A stretch of 64,000 bases of DNA from Wuchereria bancrofti (GCA_005281725.1 SSBO01000004.1:868001-932000), one strand, 5' to 3'. Positions 13,301 through 26,943 are shown, numbered from the stretch's first letter. Program-made: numbers and translations. The notes: generated by a model from the letters alone, not told the origin.

Positions 13301-16300
13301 ACTCATCATCTCTTTTTGGGAAGCATAGTAATATTTGGTACAGATTACTGAAAATACCTGGCCTACAATATGATATCAAGTACAGCTTTTTCTTGAAGTC
13401 AATAAAATAGGTTTTTTCTTTAAAATCTAATGCACCTAATGCATTCTTTTTTTATCGTCTCCCCCAGCACTTTATTTCTTATTTCATTCTAATTCTCTTT
13501 ATTGTTAGACATATCTAATTTTCCAGTATAATTGCTTCGCAAGATCAGAATTCTTTTCTGTTTAGGATTTTTTTTTAATGGGAAAATGACATTGGGGTTT
13601 TATTTTAAACTATAATGGTGTCTTCAAGTCGCTTATTGTAAGTAGTACAATCAGAGATTTTAGAAATGATGGGAAGTTCGTACAGGTGGGCAACACAGTG
13701 GGATCATATTTTGCATTTCTGTATGGTGGCAAACAAGTGGATGAAAAATTGAGAAACCAATTAAAAGCAACATTTGCATGCCGACTTTCATATTCTGCCC
13801 CAAAGCCATTCAATCACAACGTATGAAATATAAACTTCTCATCCATTCTTTGCTGTTATCATTATTGATCACGTCGTTATTGGTTTTCTGACGGATTTGT
13901 CATTTATGCTTCAAATTTACAGAACACTTAAAGTTGTTTCACAAACTGCTAATTGAATAGCAGTGAAAGTGTCGTATTCATATTGCAGAGATATTCCAAT
14001 GAGGCAAAGTCATATTTTACTGAGAAGTTAACTACCAGTCAGATTTTTGATGTATATATAGTTAGAGTGTTACGCAGATATGTTCTTGAAGTTGAAATTG
14101 TTTTGCCAGGAGGAGAAAGCCTTTTCGACAAATTATGTGAACTGTAAGTAATTACCGTTGATACAGAGCTTTTGGTCAAAATTTTTTCAAATATTATAGT
14201 TGAGTGTTTAGTTGTTTCATTTTAAACATTTGGATCAAATTGAAACCATGATGAATTTTTCATTTTGGGGAAGCAAGAAATTTTGTTGATTAGCAGCTTG
14301 TTTTCCTTGCATTCTTGACTGCTCATAGATTTTAGGGATTTCGCACAACCTCGTTGGACTTGGAAAATACCATCATACAATTTTGAGTCAATAAATGAAG
14401 AACAGCTTGTTCAGCGTACAGATGATGAAGATGATGTACATATGACTTTCACTGTACAAATTGAAAATAAACAGAATGATTTAGTTGAAGTATATTATTA
14501 TATTATTGAGATATGTTATATGTTATTTTGTCACTTTTTGGAAGTGATGTAATTAGAAACATACTGTATGGGTTATGCATATGAAAAATATGTTCTTTTT
14601 TTAGAATTTGATTAAGAAGAATTTGTTTAAAACATTACAAAGTAACATGAGATAATTTAAGTACTAAACAATCGATTTACTAGGATGTGAATGCATTTGG
14701 TCTTTAAAATAGCCAGTTGTTTTGCTACTCATCTTTAATATTTGTGTTCCAAAGTTATTCAATATTTGATCCTTTTTTAATTTTTCTTGTAACTTCTAAG
14801 CTGTTTTATTTTACAGTTCCAAAAGCATCTAAAACCCAGCAAGCATGTTCTACGCAATCCAGAAATTGGTGACATCTGCATTGTTGAATGTGAAGGTCAG
14901 CAGTTTCGATGTGAAATAGTTGATATGACTGATGAAAAGAAATCTTTCATCGTAAATTATGTTGATTACGGTGAAGAGCAGGAATTAAATGGAGATTCTC
15001 TCTATTCAGTTGATAATCAAGAAGAAGTTAGAGACCTTTTTTTATTTTTCTTGCATCTGATATAGAAAAGAATAAAAAAATAAATAAAATTTTCAGTGTA
15101 GTTTATTATTATTATTTTTATATGTAATTGATACTGATTTTAATGTATGTGACATATTTTACATTTTTTTTTTTAAATTACACCTAATATATCGTTTATG
15201 TAAAACTTCAGATAGTCTTCGAAACTCCAGTATTTGGAATTAAATGTCGGCTGGAAGAAATATGTCCTGTTGGGAAAGGTTTGGATATACAAACAGGTGC
15301 TTGGTCGCGTAAAGCGCTCAAATTAATCAATAGTGTTGTTCCTTTAAATAAGAAATTCAGAGCAATCATTGGCCCACCTGATTCGCTTGGTATCCATCCA
15401 GTTCGAGTAACGCTTAATTTAAATTTATCACTCGCTCACTCAAACTCAAGGTTTCAGTGAAATCTTGAAATGTAGTAATTTTTGTAGATCTTTTTGTACT
15501 TTTAGTCAGGATTGTTAACAGTACTGATGCCAATGCTTGAAATGTTAGGTCTTCGTATTTCACCGGTCATAGAGTTAAAGATCCATTTTATATTCAACGC
15601 GGGCAAATGTAAATAAGCTGCCATGAAAAAGAAAATATATATATAACTCATAAGACCAATCCTGCTTCTCTATTGTATTTTGGTGGTGCGAAAAGTATGT
15701 TTCAGGTTGTTGAAGGAACATTATTGCGTAATGATTTGGCAACGACTTTGGTACTGAATAATTTGGCTATGTATACACACTGTAATTATTATTCTTCAGC
15801 TATAAATTTATCGACAGTAGAAAATCTTGAGGTGCAATATCTTAACGTTGAGGACGGCATTATATATGGAATTCCGAGTATTTTTAAAATTTGGCTTCAG
15901 GACTGCCAAAATCACTTGGAAAAGGTGTTTATGCCTTCTTGTTTTAAATTATTTTCATAGAAAATCTGTTTACCATCGATGAAAAGTAATGTGGATGCCG
16001 ATATGCTTTGTTCGTTTCATACTTCAGTGGAAAGTTTCTTTGACCGAAGGTGCATAGGTATTGAGCAAAGACGCTTCATAAAATTAACTATTCAGGTTTG
16101 TCATTAGGTAAGTTTTATGATAAATGGTGAGCAGTGTAATATATATTTAATATTGTCTTTTATATAATTACTTTCTTTAACAAACTCGATTTTTCCTTTT
16201 TATTTATATTGATATTTCATACCCTTGGGACAAGTAATACTTTTCGTACTGTTGCAAGTCTGAAAATAATTTCCTAGCTTTCTCGTTTTATTTTAAGGTA

Positions 16301-18429
16301 GGAATATATGAAGTGAAGATATATAAGGAAGATACAAGGGGTATTATTCTATATAAAAATAAGTACCACCGTGTCATCAAACTGCATGGGGAAAACAAGA
16401 ATTTAAGAGAAGCAAAAGTATGTTTAACTATCAATATAATTGTTCAGTTGGAACTTTGGTCAATCCTTAGAATGCAATTTTCACTTTTACTTACACTTTC
16501 CATACGCATTTTATTACCCGAAAAAGTAGTTTGAAGTTTGTCTTTATTCCATCTATTATATAGTAACTCCTTTCATTACATTTTTTGTTGTTTTTGCCAT
16601 CTTTACTGAAAATCTTAGGGATGATATGATCACTTCTCTAAACATGTTTGATTGTCTAAAAATTCAGGAGAAAGGATGGCTTAAGATATTTCTAGGATTG
16701 CGGTCATGTTGATTGCATTTCGTCAAGTTAGCAGTAATTCTACTCCTTTTCTGGTTTCAGGAAAGGTATTTTCTTATCGATGAAGGAAGAACTATCGAAT
16801 TTCATGGGAATTCTGAAATGTCCTCCATTATAAGTTTCTCGGCATTGGAAGGTATTGGTTATTGATTTAAGACACCCATTCCAGTATTTTTAGTTGAAGT
16901 GTCATTTTATTCTATTATGTAATTATGTCTATTGTGTAATATATTATTTTATAATGATACGACATTAAATCGAAGACGATATGAAATAGTTTACCAGTGG
17001 GTAATTTGAAAGTATCACGAATTTATTTTAAAGATACTGCAAATTATTTTATACTGTTTTAGATCCACACGCTGCATTTTTCTTGCGTACATGTCCTGCA
17101 CTTGCTGTTGGTTTCGTTTTAAGGGGCGAAAAGTTAGAAAGCAAGCATGAAAAACTGTTGAAAAATATTTGTTGTGGAAAAGAGAATGTGCATTTAAATG
17201 TATGTATTGTCGACAGAAAGAAAGTAAGATATTTCATGATAAGCATGTACCCTTATACTCTTTTAATCATTTCGTTTTATAAAATCTATGAATCTGTGAC
17301 TGATTGTCCGAATTACTATGTATATACTATTTTCATTTTTTTTTTCTTTTTTTGTTATTTATATTATTACGCTTTCAGCAAATGTAAAATCGTGGTAGTT
17401 TGGATTAAGCACTCATGAAGTATTGAACCATTAAGAACATTTTCTTTCACTGTTGAATTATTAATTTATTTTTAAGAATGATCTTTACTCTGTTGGTGAC
17501 GTTATATTCACTGATGGTTCATCTTTGGTAAATTTGCTGGATGATAGCGCTGAAGTGTTCTCAGATAATGAATTTTCACCGACCAATAAATTCCCGTTAC
17601 TCGATCAAAATAATTTATCGGTCTTTTTTTACTATTTATAAAGATTTGTTATTGATATGAACAGGAATCATTTCATACGAGCTAGGACAATTGGAACTTT
17701 CTGGTCATTTTTGAGCAAGGAGTCATTTGATGCAACACTATATTATAATGGATAAATTTAGGGTATTTAGGGGCTTTTATTCAAATTATAAGAGCAAGTT
17801 ATTGGTCTTTTCAAACTGTTACATTCTATAGCATATTAGTTTGACAGTATCGAGCTTTTCATGTTCGTTTGTTTGACGATAAAACTTTTTGATTGTTTTA
17901 GAAATATGTTTGCAGAGGAATGATAATCAACGCAAAAATGACATCAACATCTGCTGTGAAGGTTTTTTTAGTAATGTTGATCTCTTCAAAGAATATGAAA
18001 TTGCTGAAAGGGAAGTAGATGGTAAGTATATCCAGTAATGCTTATTCTTTGAACTTCTTCTACAAAATGTTGCTATCACCCAAGGTTTAATTGTTGAATG
18101 AAACACTCTATGGATGCACTTGTGGTGAATTAAAGGTGAACAAAAAAGCCGTCTTTTCCTTAGCAAAATTCCAGAATTCCCCACCGATCTCATATCCATA
18201 ATGCTTTTTCCTGTCATTTTGTATTTCAGTTCGGCTTTATGTGTTGGATCATTAAAAAATTCATTGAGAAAAGTAGAGGGAAGGATCTTCACCATCACTT
18301 TATCTACATGTTGGAGCTTTTTTCTTTGGTAGTGCTATGAGAGAATTTCTTTTTTTTTTTAAACAAATTTTTTTATTTTTAGATGATTTAAATGCGTTTT
18401 CGAACATGTTTTCTGAAATTCAGTTTTGA
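10372..18429 (+). CDS. Multi-Tudor-domain protein (N-terminus incomplete)
   Basis: Tudor domains bind methylated arginine or lysine and scaffold germ-granule and small-RNA complexes. Exons, all in phase: 10372-10521, 10832-10967, 11269-11329, 11426-11615, 11814-11948, 12170-12216, 12336-12467, 12927-13013, 13231-13379, 13664-13820, 13989-14143, 14336-14489, 14817-15026, 15212-15406, 15706-15924, 15961-16095, 16298-16417, 16761-16851, 17063-17223, 17477-17620, 17916-18021 and 18383-18429; about 990 aa. The first repeat has FDPAVGEIVLVK and LIDSGLTMEIGLEQLYVI. The second has SPGLFYLHFLDG and VGSYFAFLYGGK. The third is canonical: GDICIVECEGQQFRCEIVDM, then FIVNYVDYGEEQEL (about residues 530-573). 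A fourth, diverged unit follows. The first coding exon was not found. The exon near 15406-15706 is uncertain: an extra exon around 15549-15611 is possible. In C. elegans the closest role could be EKL-1 (DRH-3/CSR-1 small-RNA machinery), but that is inference only. Confidence 0.85.
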
Positions 18430-20945
18430 GAAGTGTTGCGTCATACATGAATGGAGAACGTTTTGTTCTTATTCTAAAAGGTTCTGCAAAATAATTTATT
18501 TTTTTCATGCACTTTTTTCTTTGACTTTTCAAGGAAATATTAAATTTATTTATGCTTTTCAGTGCATTTGTTTCTGGTGTTTGATTTATAATGACAAAGT
18601 AATTTAAACTTCTGTGTAAATTACTTTGTTAAATATTTCTGACATATTTTGGAAGTTTTGCTTGAAACTATGTTAGGTCAGCAAATAAATTTAAATCATT
18701 GGTTCTTTTCTAAATAGACAATTTTTTCTTCCTTTTTTGAGAATCCCATGTATCTTTTGCTCACTTTATGTATCCATAGATTTAGTTAATTTTTGACTAA
18801 TGGTGTCAAATTTAATTTTTCAAACTCAAACTTTAAATTTTATATCTTAGTTTTTATAAAACGTTTGGAGTGGCCTTTTATAAACTGTTGTAATGGTGTT
18901 TTCTTGGAATTATTTATCTCGAAAACTCTTCATTGTTAAATCATGTCTGTCATTACAATCGTAATTTTATTAATCTGTTATCTGTCTGCATTGTTTTTAT
19001 TCCTTTCCTGTGATTTTTCTTCATTACCATTATTTTTTTGCAAATAAATTTTTATAATTAACTTCTAAATTTTAATTGAAGATCCTACTTTATTATATTT
19101 ACAGCAAGGTTGATTTACTGTTTGCTGAAATATTCCATACTTTGTTTTATACTAAATAGTTCATTGGCTCGACAACAGTATTCCTCAGATAAGCATTGCG
19201 GTCCGTATCCTCAACTCCTTGTAGCTCTTGCTACATTGCTATGAGTGACCGCGGTAGGTGAAAGATAATACTCTTTATATCGGTGAGAATTTATGAGGAC
19301 AGAAATTTTTGCTGTAGAAATAATGCAAAAGGAAAGAAGAAATTACTTCAAGAAAAAAATCACGCTGCAGCATTGGTGACTTCTTTTGTTTAATTAAATA
19401 AGCTTAATTGTGATGTTTTTTCTTTCACTTGTCAGGTGGTTTCTAATTTATAAAGTATAAAAATTGAAGTGTAAAAATTCAGTCATGCATGAAGAAGTTA
19501 ATGACGATCAAAACAGGGCAGGTTGGTTTTGGGTCACTCAATTCGCATGTTTTGTGTGATTAGCAATAATAAGCTTTGATTGGTGTCCAATTAACTGGAC
19601 GGTTTTGGAACAGAATATTGTATGGTAGGGCTCTCTCCCTTAGCTGTGCTTCAATTTTGCAGTGTTCCGTACTGTTCTGCAAATTGTTACTGCTATTGCT
19701 GTTACGCAATATCATTAAATAGATGAATTTATTGCAGCATTAGCCAGAGAAATTCATTAATCCAATCAATAAGGGAGAAATTGCTATAATAACGAGTTTT
19801 TGTCGCAAATGAGCTAGGTCAGAGGGCTATTTCGCAGGAGGATTTGGAGTGGCTTCTGGTTGCCTGAGTTGAAGTTCTGAAAGATTCATTATTCGGTGGG
19901 AATTCCACTATGTTTTTGGTTGACCTCGATATTGACCTTGATGCTAAGTTTGTAGCTTTAACACTAAATGGAAAAATGAAGGAAAAGCACCATTGGTAAA
20001 GGGAAAAGAGCTCTGTAATATACAATATTATGCTTTTTGGTGTTGTCAATCCTTCCTTAATCAGTTAGAAGGGTGGAATATCAGTGTCACAATGAACTCT
20101 TCTTTATAAATGAATCGAAGTAACTTTTTATGACTTTATTATGTTAACCTCGGGGATATCAAGAGGATAGTAAGATTGTTATTAAAAAAGTATTCGTTAT
20201 TAGTCCTCAAATCATATTTTAATATTATTGTAGAATACAGATTGCACATTTGAACTCGTTAAACTCATTATTAAAAACTTATCCAAATTCAAAAGTTTTA
20301 TTTTATAAAATCGTTATCACTACTGGAGGTTGAACTGACTGCCGATAGATGGCAAATTTTTTGATAAATGAGCAAAAAAACAATGAAGGAATTCATCAAT
20401 TTGATTTTTTGCTTGTAATGAATTTATTTGCCTACTCAATTTCGGAATGAATCTGGTTCTAATAATGCTTTGTTATTACGTCTGATAATTTGCAATATTA
20501 ATCTCACTGCCTCAGTGTTGTACAAATTCTGATCGGTATGCCAAAGCTTCATTAAATTATTTCATTCTAAATGATACATACGGAAATAACTGCAAAGAAC
20601 AAATGTTGCTAGTATTATTCATACGTACAGATTTTATTTAAAAAAATTTTTTAAACTGTTTGAAGTATTAAAGCGTTTCCAAATATTTCTATGACTGAAA
20701 CATAACTACTACATTTTATTATATTCTATCAAATTCTCAAAACATTTACACACTTTGCATGAACAAAGTTCAAAAAAATCTACACCATGCATTTTTAGTT
20801 ATGCTCAAAGCTTCAAACTTGAAATATGCATCTTTTTTTCAAATACATGTGAAATATGAAACAGGAAATTTCGTCCTTTCCTAGTTATATAGATTCAATG
20901 GTACAACATCATTTCAAAGTTTTTTGTTAACTTAAGCAATTCAAT
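18430..20945. other. Intergenic between Tudor and Bsx genes (convergent)
   Basis: Convergent 3' flanks, AT-rich. Two things stand out: a foldable, GC-richer element at 19198-19252 and an open frame at 19793-19999 interrupted by one TGA (19865-19867). Neither has identifiable homology by eye. No gene is supported. Confidence 0.5.
19198..19252 (+). ncRNA. Candidate structured RNA element
   Basis: A 55-nt segment can fold as nested stems: outer GCGGTC (19198-19203) with GACCGC (19247-19252), middle CTCA with TGAG, and inner TGTAGC-TCTT-GCTACA with a four-base loop. Internal loops separate the stems, as in an H/ACA-type hairpin. A sequence AGATAA, which fits the H-box consensus ANANNA, follows about 12 nt later. 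No convincing second hairpin plus ACA box was found, so identity is speculative. Which strand would be transcribed is unknown. Confidence 0.25.
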
Positions 20946-22616
20946 TTATTGTTCGTTTGAATCTGTATTATCCGTCTTTGTGATATTGTCTTCTTTGCTA
21001 ATGTAGCCATCACCTTGTTTTCGGACGATCTTTTTGTGTTTCATACGCCGATTTTGGAACCATGTCTTCACCTGTGTAGAAAATTTCTATTTAGTTTTTT
21101 CATATACATTTATCTTTATCCAACCTTTATAATCATTATTAAATTTGGTTGAATTTTTTTGCAACAAACATCTTTCACTCTAGAGTCATACCTGTGTTTC
21201 ACTCAAATTCAAAACAGTAGCAAGTTCGATACGTTCTGGTGTTGACAGATATCGTTGTGTTTCAAACCTTTTCTCGAGGCCCTGTAGCTGCTGATCCGAA
21301 AATACGGTACGTGCTTTCCTACGCCGATATGATTTACTGGCTGATACCAACTGCAAGGCATCAGTACTAGCTGAGGCTGCCCACAAGTGAGGGAAAACTG
21401 CCGCTAAAATATTTTAAACCAAAATTGTAAATCCATTTATGTATTAGGAAATTTTTTTTCCTGATTCGCTATGGAAGAGTTTTTGAAGTTAAAAATTGTT
21501 GCAGCAATATTGCTGATTGAAATGTGTTTATCTCTTCTAGTTTCAGCAAAGAAGCAGATATAGTAAAAAAAAAAGCAAGAAGCAGATATTCATTATGTTT
21601 GTTATGACTTCCATCACAGTAAGGCCACTGTAATAAAGCGTCCATCAAAATTAAATACCATGCTGTATGCAACAAATGATTATCGAGTTTATGTGCTATA
21701 TGTAACATAAACTAGAAGTCAAAGGATGACTGATATTAAAAAAAAAGAGTTTTATTGAAACTGATCCATATGGGATTATAAATGATATGTTGGAGAGAGT
21801 AAAGTAATGAAATTATACAGTTCATAAAAGATAGGAGAATAAAAAGATCGGTGAAAATTTATCGTTATCGCGTAATGGTAAAATTCACCTCTATCGTCAA
21901 AGAATTAATTAAGTTTAAATAAATGATTTGAAATACTGCTATGAGGTTCCCGACAAAAAACTTAACAAATGTCGTTCCTTCGTTCGCTATTAAAAATTTA
22001 GACTATGCAAACTAGCAGATTAGTATTTAAATTCTTCAATTTAGGATAATCTTTTAAAAATTAATATAGTAAAAAAGATCGGTCGCAGAAAGAGGAACTA
22101 ACCAGATCTTTGGGCCATCAAGAAACTTTGTTCAAAGGGAAGTACAGCAGCTGTTGCAGCAGCACAATTCAACCACAACGGTATCGTTGTTTCGCGACAT
22201 GTCAGCACTGATTTCTCATCAAAATGTGACCCAGCAGTACTATCGGTACCGGATTTTCGATCCACAAAGGGATCCGGTTGCTTCAGTAAATCAATCGCTG
22301 CAGTAGTTGGATTCAAGGATAATGAGAAATGAGGTTGTATACAAGTACCACTAGTTTGCAGAGTAGTAAGTAAGCGATCACTATCAGATGTTGCCGGATT
22401 TGAATCAGAACTGGAGACTGTTTCTGATTCTCTCTCAGGAATTTGTTTACTGGATGTTCTGGGATTTTCTTCATCTGTTCGTGAACTGTTTTTGGAATCA
22501 GCAATGCCCGATTCCAGAGATGAAAATGGTGATTGTCGGAGCAAATGACTGATGGAGAAATAGTTGACAGCACCCGTACTCGGACTAGGAGCACTCGTTG
22601 GCTCTGCCATGTACAT
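20946..22616 (-). CDS. bsx: Bsx/bsh-class homeobox transcription factor
   Basis: Sequence-specific nuclear transcription factor. Three exons (22103-22616, 21192-21403, 20946-21071) give 283 aa. The homeodomain (about residues 199-258) contains [13 protein letters not shown] and [17 protein letters not shown], and is nearly the vertebrate BSX/Drosophila bsh homeodomain. Helix 3 has Gln50, Asn51 and Arg53. An intron splits the domain between positions 44 and 45. Near the N-terminus, YFSISHLL (residues 19-26) fits an eh1-like Groucho-binding motif, which suggests repressor activity. The middle is Ser/Thr-rich and low complexity. The tail after the homeodomain is short and charged. Start taken at 22616; MAEP two codons later is also possible. 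In other animals Bsx/bsh acts in neuronal identity; a role here is inferred. Confidence 0.93.
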
Positions 22617-22813
22617 ATTTGGAGTTCCTATACTGCGGGTAATCCCAACGCATCATCTCATTCGTCGCAGCTCGTTTTACCGTAATCATCTCAAATTTAA
22701 TGCTGGAAGGGGCGGGCGGTTCCATCAAGCACTCAGTGTGATAGACAGGATTGAAAGGGTTAAATGCTCATGACATAGGATAGATAGATAGCTGATCGGA
22801 TTGTTCATAATTT

Positions 22814-22871
22814 GTTTTCCTTCCTCTCCCTCCCTCTCTTGTCCTCTCTCTTTCTCTCTGTAATTTCTTCT
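22814..22871. repeat. Pyrimidine (CT)-rich tract upstream of bsx
   Basis: A nearly pure C/T run on the plus strand (GA-rich on the bsx sense strand), about 200-255 bp upstream of the bsx start codon. It includes short TCTCTCTC and CCCTCCCTC units. It could be a low-complexity 5' UTR or promoter element, or a decayed microsatellite. Confidence 0.7.
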
Positions 22872-23534
22872 TGTTAGATGAGGCACAGGTCGGGTGTATT
22901 GGCCAGTTCCGGAACAGAATAGAGTTACGTCTTTCGGCAACAGGGACGTGCACGTATAATCATCGTGACTTTATCTAATTTTATAAATAGCAATAGTAAT
23001 CAAATATGCAAATTAAAATCATTAAAAAATAGTAATTCGTTATGTGTATCTATGGATGATTTATGTGAGTCCTATGATGAAATGAAATCAAAAATTACAT
23101 ACTCTTTTCTTTCAGATTCTTTCAAATTTTGTATTTTCTTATATTTCAATCAAATTAAAATAATCTTCTTCAATCTTGACTTCATTTCGGGCCAATAATG
23201 CGACTGTTATAATTAATTATTGTTCTCTGCTCACTTATCAAAGAAAACTGCCAGCTTTTGATTTCCAAGAAGCAACTTTCCTCTTTGTGAACTCAGATTT
23301 GGACTTGTTTTCATCCCATTTCATTGAGATTTTAGTATTTGAGTTAATCGAGAATTGAAGAACTTTTCAGCAAAAAGGAGCACAATTTCCTTCCATGACA
23401 TCTCTTTCGTTCTCAGTATCGTAATTTACACCTTCATTTGAAGATCTAAAGGGTACTGCGAGGAGCATATAATAGCGCAGAGATCGTTCCCTAACAACAG
23501 ATCAGTAATAGCTGCTCTGGGCATCACAGCTAAT

Positions 23535-23556
23535 GGGCAAACTAATTAAGTTTCCC
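23535..23556. promoter_or_regulatory. TAATTA-centred imperfect palindrome, candidate homeodomain site
   Basis: AAACT and AGTTT flank the homeodomain core TAATTA, with GG and CC outside one C-C mismatch. It sits about 0.9 kb upstream of the bsx start, in a segment richer in G+C than its surroundings. Homeodomain proteins with Gln50 prefer TAAT cores, so auto-regulation is conceivable. This is inference from sequence pattern only. Confidence 0.3.
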
Positions 23557-26500
23557 ATCTCGAGCTCTATCCACTCCCTCTTTCTTCTCTCCTTTTAAGA
23601 TCTTTTATACAAAATGTAATAACTTTATTTTGAGCAGAAGATGAGAAGGGAAAAAGGCAATTACTGCTTTAAAGGCTCAATCTTGTCGAATTAGTTGCAA
23701 ACTTACTAATGCAACGCTTCTTTAGGCCTTTTCACTTCTCATCCGCTTATTAGTGCTGATATAATAGAAAAATAGCCTTAGCTGTATATGCAATAAGTAT
23801 CAAACGCTAATATTGAAGTGATAAAGTAAGCCATTTCCACTAGTGAACTACAACAACAAATAATGAAACTGTGATAACACTGTCAAATATTATAATCAAT
23901 ACAATGAAATAGATAGTAATCAGTATGTATGAAAAAGAAATACTCTAATTTAGCACAGAGTCAAAAAAACATATTGTGAATGACGAGTAATGCGTAAAAC
24001 TGTCGCATTACGACAGCTGTTACAATGAAAGCAATGGTAGTTCAACCATACTATACTAATGATAATATCAACGTCGTATGACACCTATGAATATTAAATT
24101 AAAGAAAATTTGTCTTCTTTCCTCCAGTTGAACATCTTCAGTATGATTCATTTCCTCCGTAACCTCTATTATAATGTCCATTGTCAATCTTCAAATACCT
24201 TATTTGTACCAAACAAGTTTCATCTAGCCAAAATAATTTATTGTAAGATTATTGTGATGTAAATGGTTTGAATCACATGCTATCCATGTTGGCAATTATT
24301 TGTATTCTTGCTTATTGCACTGCGTGTCATCAGTTTTATGCATATTGATAATAATAATATTATAATAGATGACAATGACACTGGCTCTGTACATGGAAGG
24401 ATGACTAGGGATTGTTCCCTAAATTAATTTATGAGCAGTGACTTGTTAATGTGATAAATTAGTGGAAAAATTGATTTAAGCAACGACCAACTACTTCATA
24501 AATTTTTGAAAATTTCTTAATTTTCAGAAAGATAAGGAGGCAAACATCTAACTTTCTTGACTAATACTAATATACGAATATAGCAATTGATTAATGGTTT
24601 CTTACGGATTGAAATCATTAACAACTAACAGGGTAATTGACTTCGCTAAATAGATAACTTGACAAGTTAAGTATCGAAGATTTCGTCGAATTTACTGTTA
24701 CTTTTTTGAAGGTAACATAATTTTAGCTAGGAATCAAATTTTAATAAAAAATCTGATCAAAATCGAGAAAAAAGTCATGCGTTGCAATTAGTGTAGTGGC
24801 ATTTATATTAACAATAAGACAATTAATTGGTTGGTTTGTTGTGAACGGTTAATTTAAGCAATGGTCTGGCGCCGTTATTGGAAACCGTTGCTGTCTGGAC
24901 CGGTTACGAGCATTAATTGTTTCGGTTCTGAGACTGCCAAAGGATGCTTAGGGTGTAGGAAATTACTTAATGCAACAGAATACAATGGAACAACATGGAA
25001 TGTTTCTTGATAACACTCATAGCAGGAGTTATCAATAAGAACTACAAACTGAAATACAAAACTAGTTAAAATTGCTTTATTAAAATGATTTGGTCTGTTT
25101 TATTGATATATCAATTAGTAACAGCGAATTCATAAATTTTAGGGATTAACTATATTTCTTCTCATCTATATGTTGTATTATGCTGACTGAAACTTTAACA
25201 ATATGAAAGAAATAGGACATGAGAAGCTTAAAACTAAAGTACAAAATTAAATATAGGAAACTAGGAAAATGGAATTACCAATTTTGTGCTCGAAAGCTTC
25301 TATAGATGATGAAAATATCGTATACGATGCAATGGAGCAAACTGGACTGAAGCGTTTAAGCAATGAGAATAAGGGATACACATCCGAATAAACTGAAATA
25401 CAAATTATGTGGCAGGAAACGGAGAGATAGCTTAATTAATAATATTTTGAAGTACACTATTCTTATCATCGACACCTCTAATATTCCTTTTTGACAGTGC
25501 CAATCTAAAAAAGAGAATAAAAACCAAGCGGATATGAAAATCAACTAATTAACATTGGAAAAAGAGTTTTGCATGCCAAATGGTGCAAGTTGATACTGTA
25601 ATTACGGACCACTGTGCAAATAGACATAAACACAACAAATTATGTCTCCAACGTATTGCGTACAAATTGACCTCCTCGCCCTCATCACAACATATTAGTC
25701 ACACAAGAAAATTTGTCCTTTTTGATAGTTCTGGAAAATCGCAAAGAACTCGAAATGCTTAGTTAAAATCTCGAAGTTTAATAAAATTGCAGTAATTTAG
25801 AAATATTCAATGAGAAGTTTATCAATATTCGAGCTACAAAGTATTTCCCGTAAAATTCCGTTTCACATGTTTCGAGCTGTTTATTCAGTTATCCACAAGT
25901 GACTGTTCCTAATACAATAAACAGAAGCAAATGTTAATTCACTGAATCAGGTATTCCCTTACTTTGCTAGGTAAATTAAATATGAATTACTACAGTAGTT
26001 CCGCCTCACATAAGCCATTACGTCACTTTTTCTTATATGGTAGATGGAACGAAAAGTGCTGTAACTGTATTTAAGCATCAAGCTATCGCTTAATGCGATG
26101 AAAGTACATATTTCCAAAAATAGCGCTTGAACGATTAAGAGCACTTACAAATATAGGTGAATGTATATTAAACAGGTCGTTTAAAGCCGTCTTGATGATA
26201 AAAGCGTTAAGCCACTTCAAATGGATTACCCCTTCTATCACTACAGTCTTCAAAAGGCGGCTCAGTGAAAGGACGCACATTAATTAAGTGCATTTCGACA
26301 ATATGCAATACCAATGCATAACATACGACACAGAAGCATTACCAACAACACAAATGTACATTACTGAAATCTGTAAAATTCAACGAGCAACCCCTTTATC
26401 GGGCACTTGAATCACTTTTCCAGAGCAGTCGATTAAGAACAGTAAGTATATTTAGCATTGTTTTACAAATTAAGATTTGAATGAAATCAATGAGGATGGA

Positions 26501-26943
26501 AATATCACACGTCACATGTCATTTTATGTTCCATTTAGATAACGATCATTTTCTGAATCCTTAATATTCGCTTGATTCTACTCTGCTCTTGCGTATAAAA
26601 CATAAAAATAAGCTCAGAATATCTCCAACTACAGAATTTCAGTTGAAAAATAGACGCATAACTTATACAGATTTCAATCCTTAAGTGACAGCTTCTCTAC
26701 TCTGTTACAGACAAAAAACAATTTCTTCGACAACAGGCTAAAATATATTAAAGTGAAGATAAGGTTTGGAATTTCAGATTATACCACCTTTCATTAGTGA
26801 TGGAATTGTTTATGACAAAAAAGGATTTTAAAATTTAATTGCAGAAACTGTAAAATTAATAAAAATTAATTAGTTGTAAAAATGTTACTTGCAAACAAAA
26901 AAATTACAAATAGGATAAACAATGTCCGAAAAAAAATTTCCAA

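Larger units (their letters stand above)
22617..26943. other. Long non-coding 5' flank of bsx
   Basis: About 4.3 kb with no supported gene, bounded by the bsx start and the WDR83 3' end. It has a pyrimidine-rich tract at 22814-22871, a GC-richer stretch at about 23450-23580 with a TAATTA-centred palindrome, and another GC-richer stretch at 24850-24960 that carries a 49-codon open frame and TTAATT core sites. These are plausible cis-regulatory elements for the homeobox gene. Remaining open frames look random. Confidence 0.45.

Noticed and set aside
19793..19999. 68-codon frame with a single internal TGA, possible pseudogene or recoding
   Set aside because: No recognisable homology and no splice partners; open runs of this size occur by chance.
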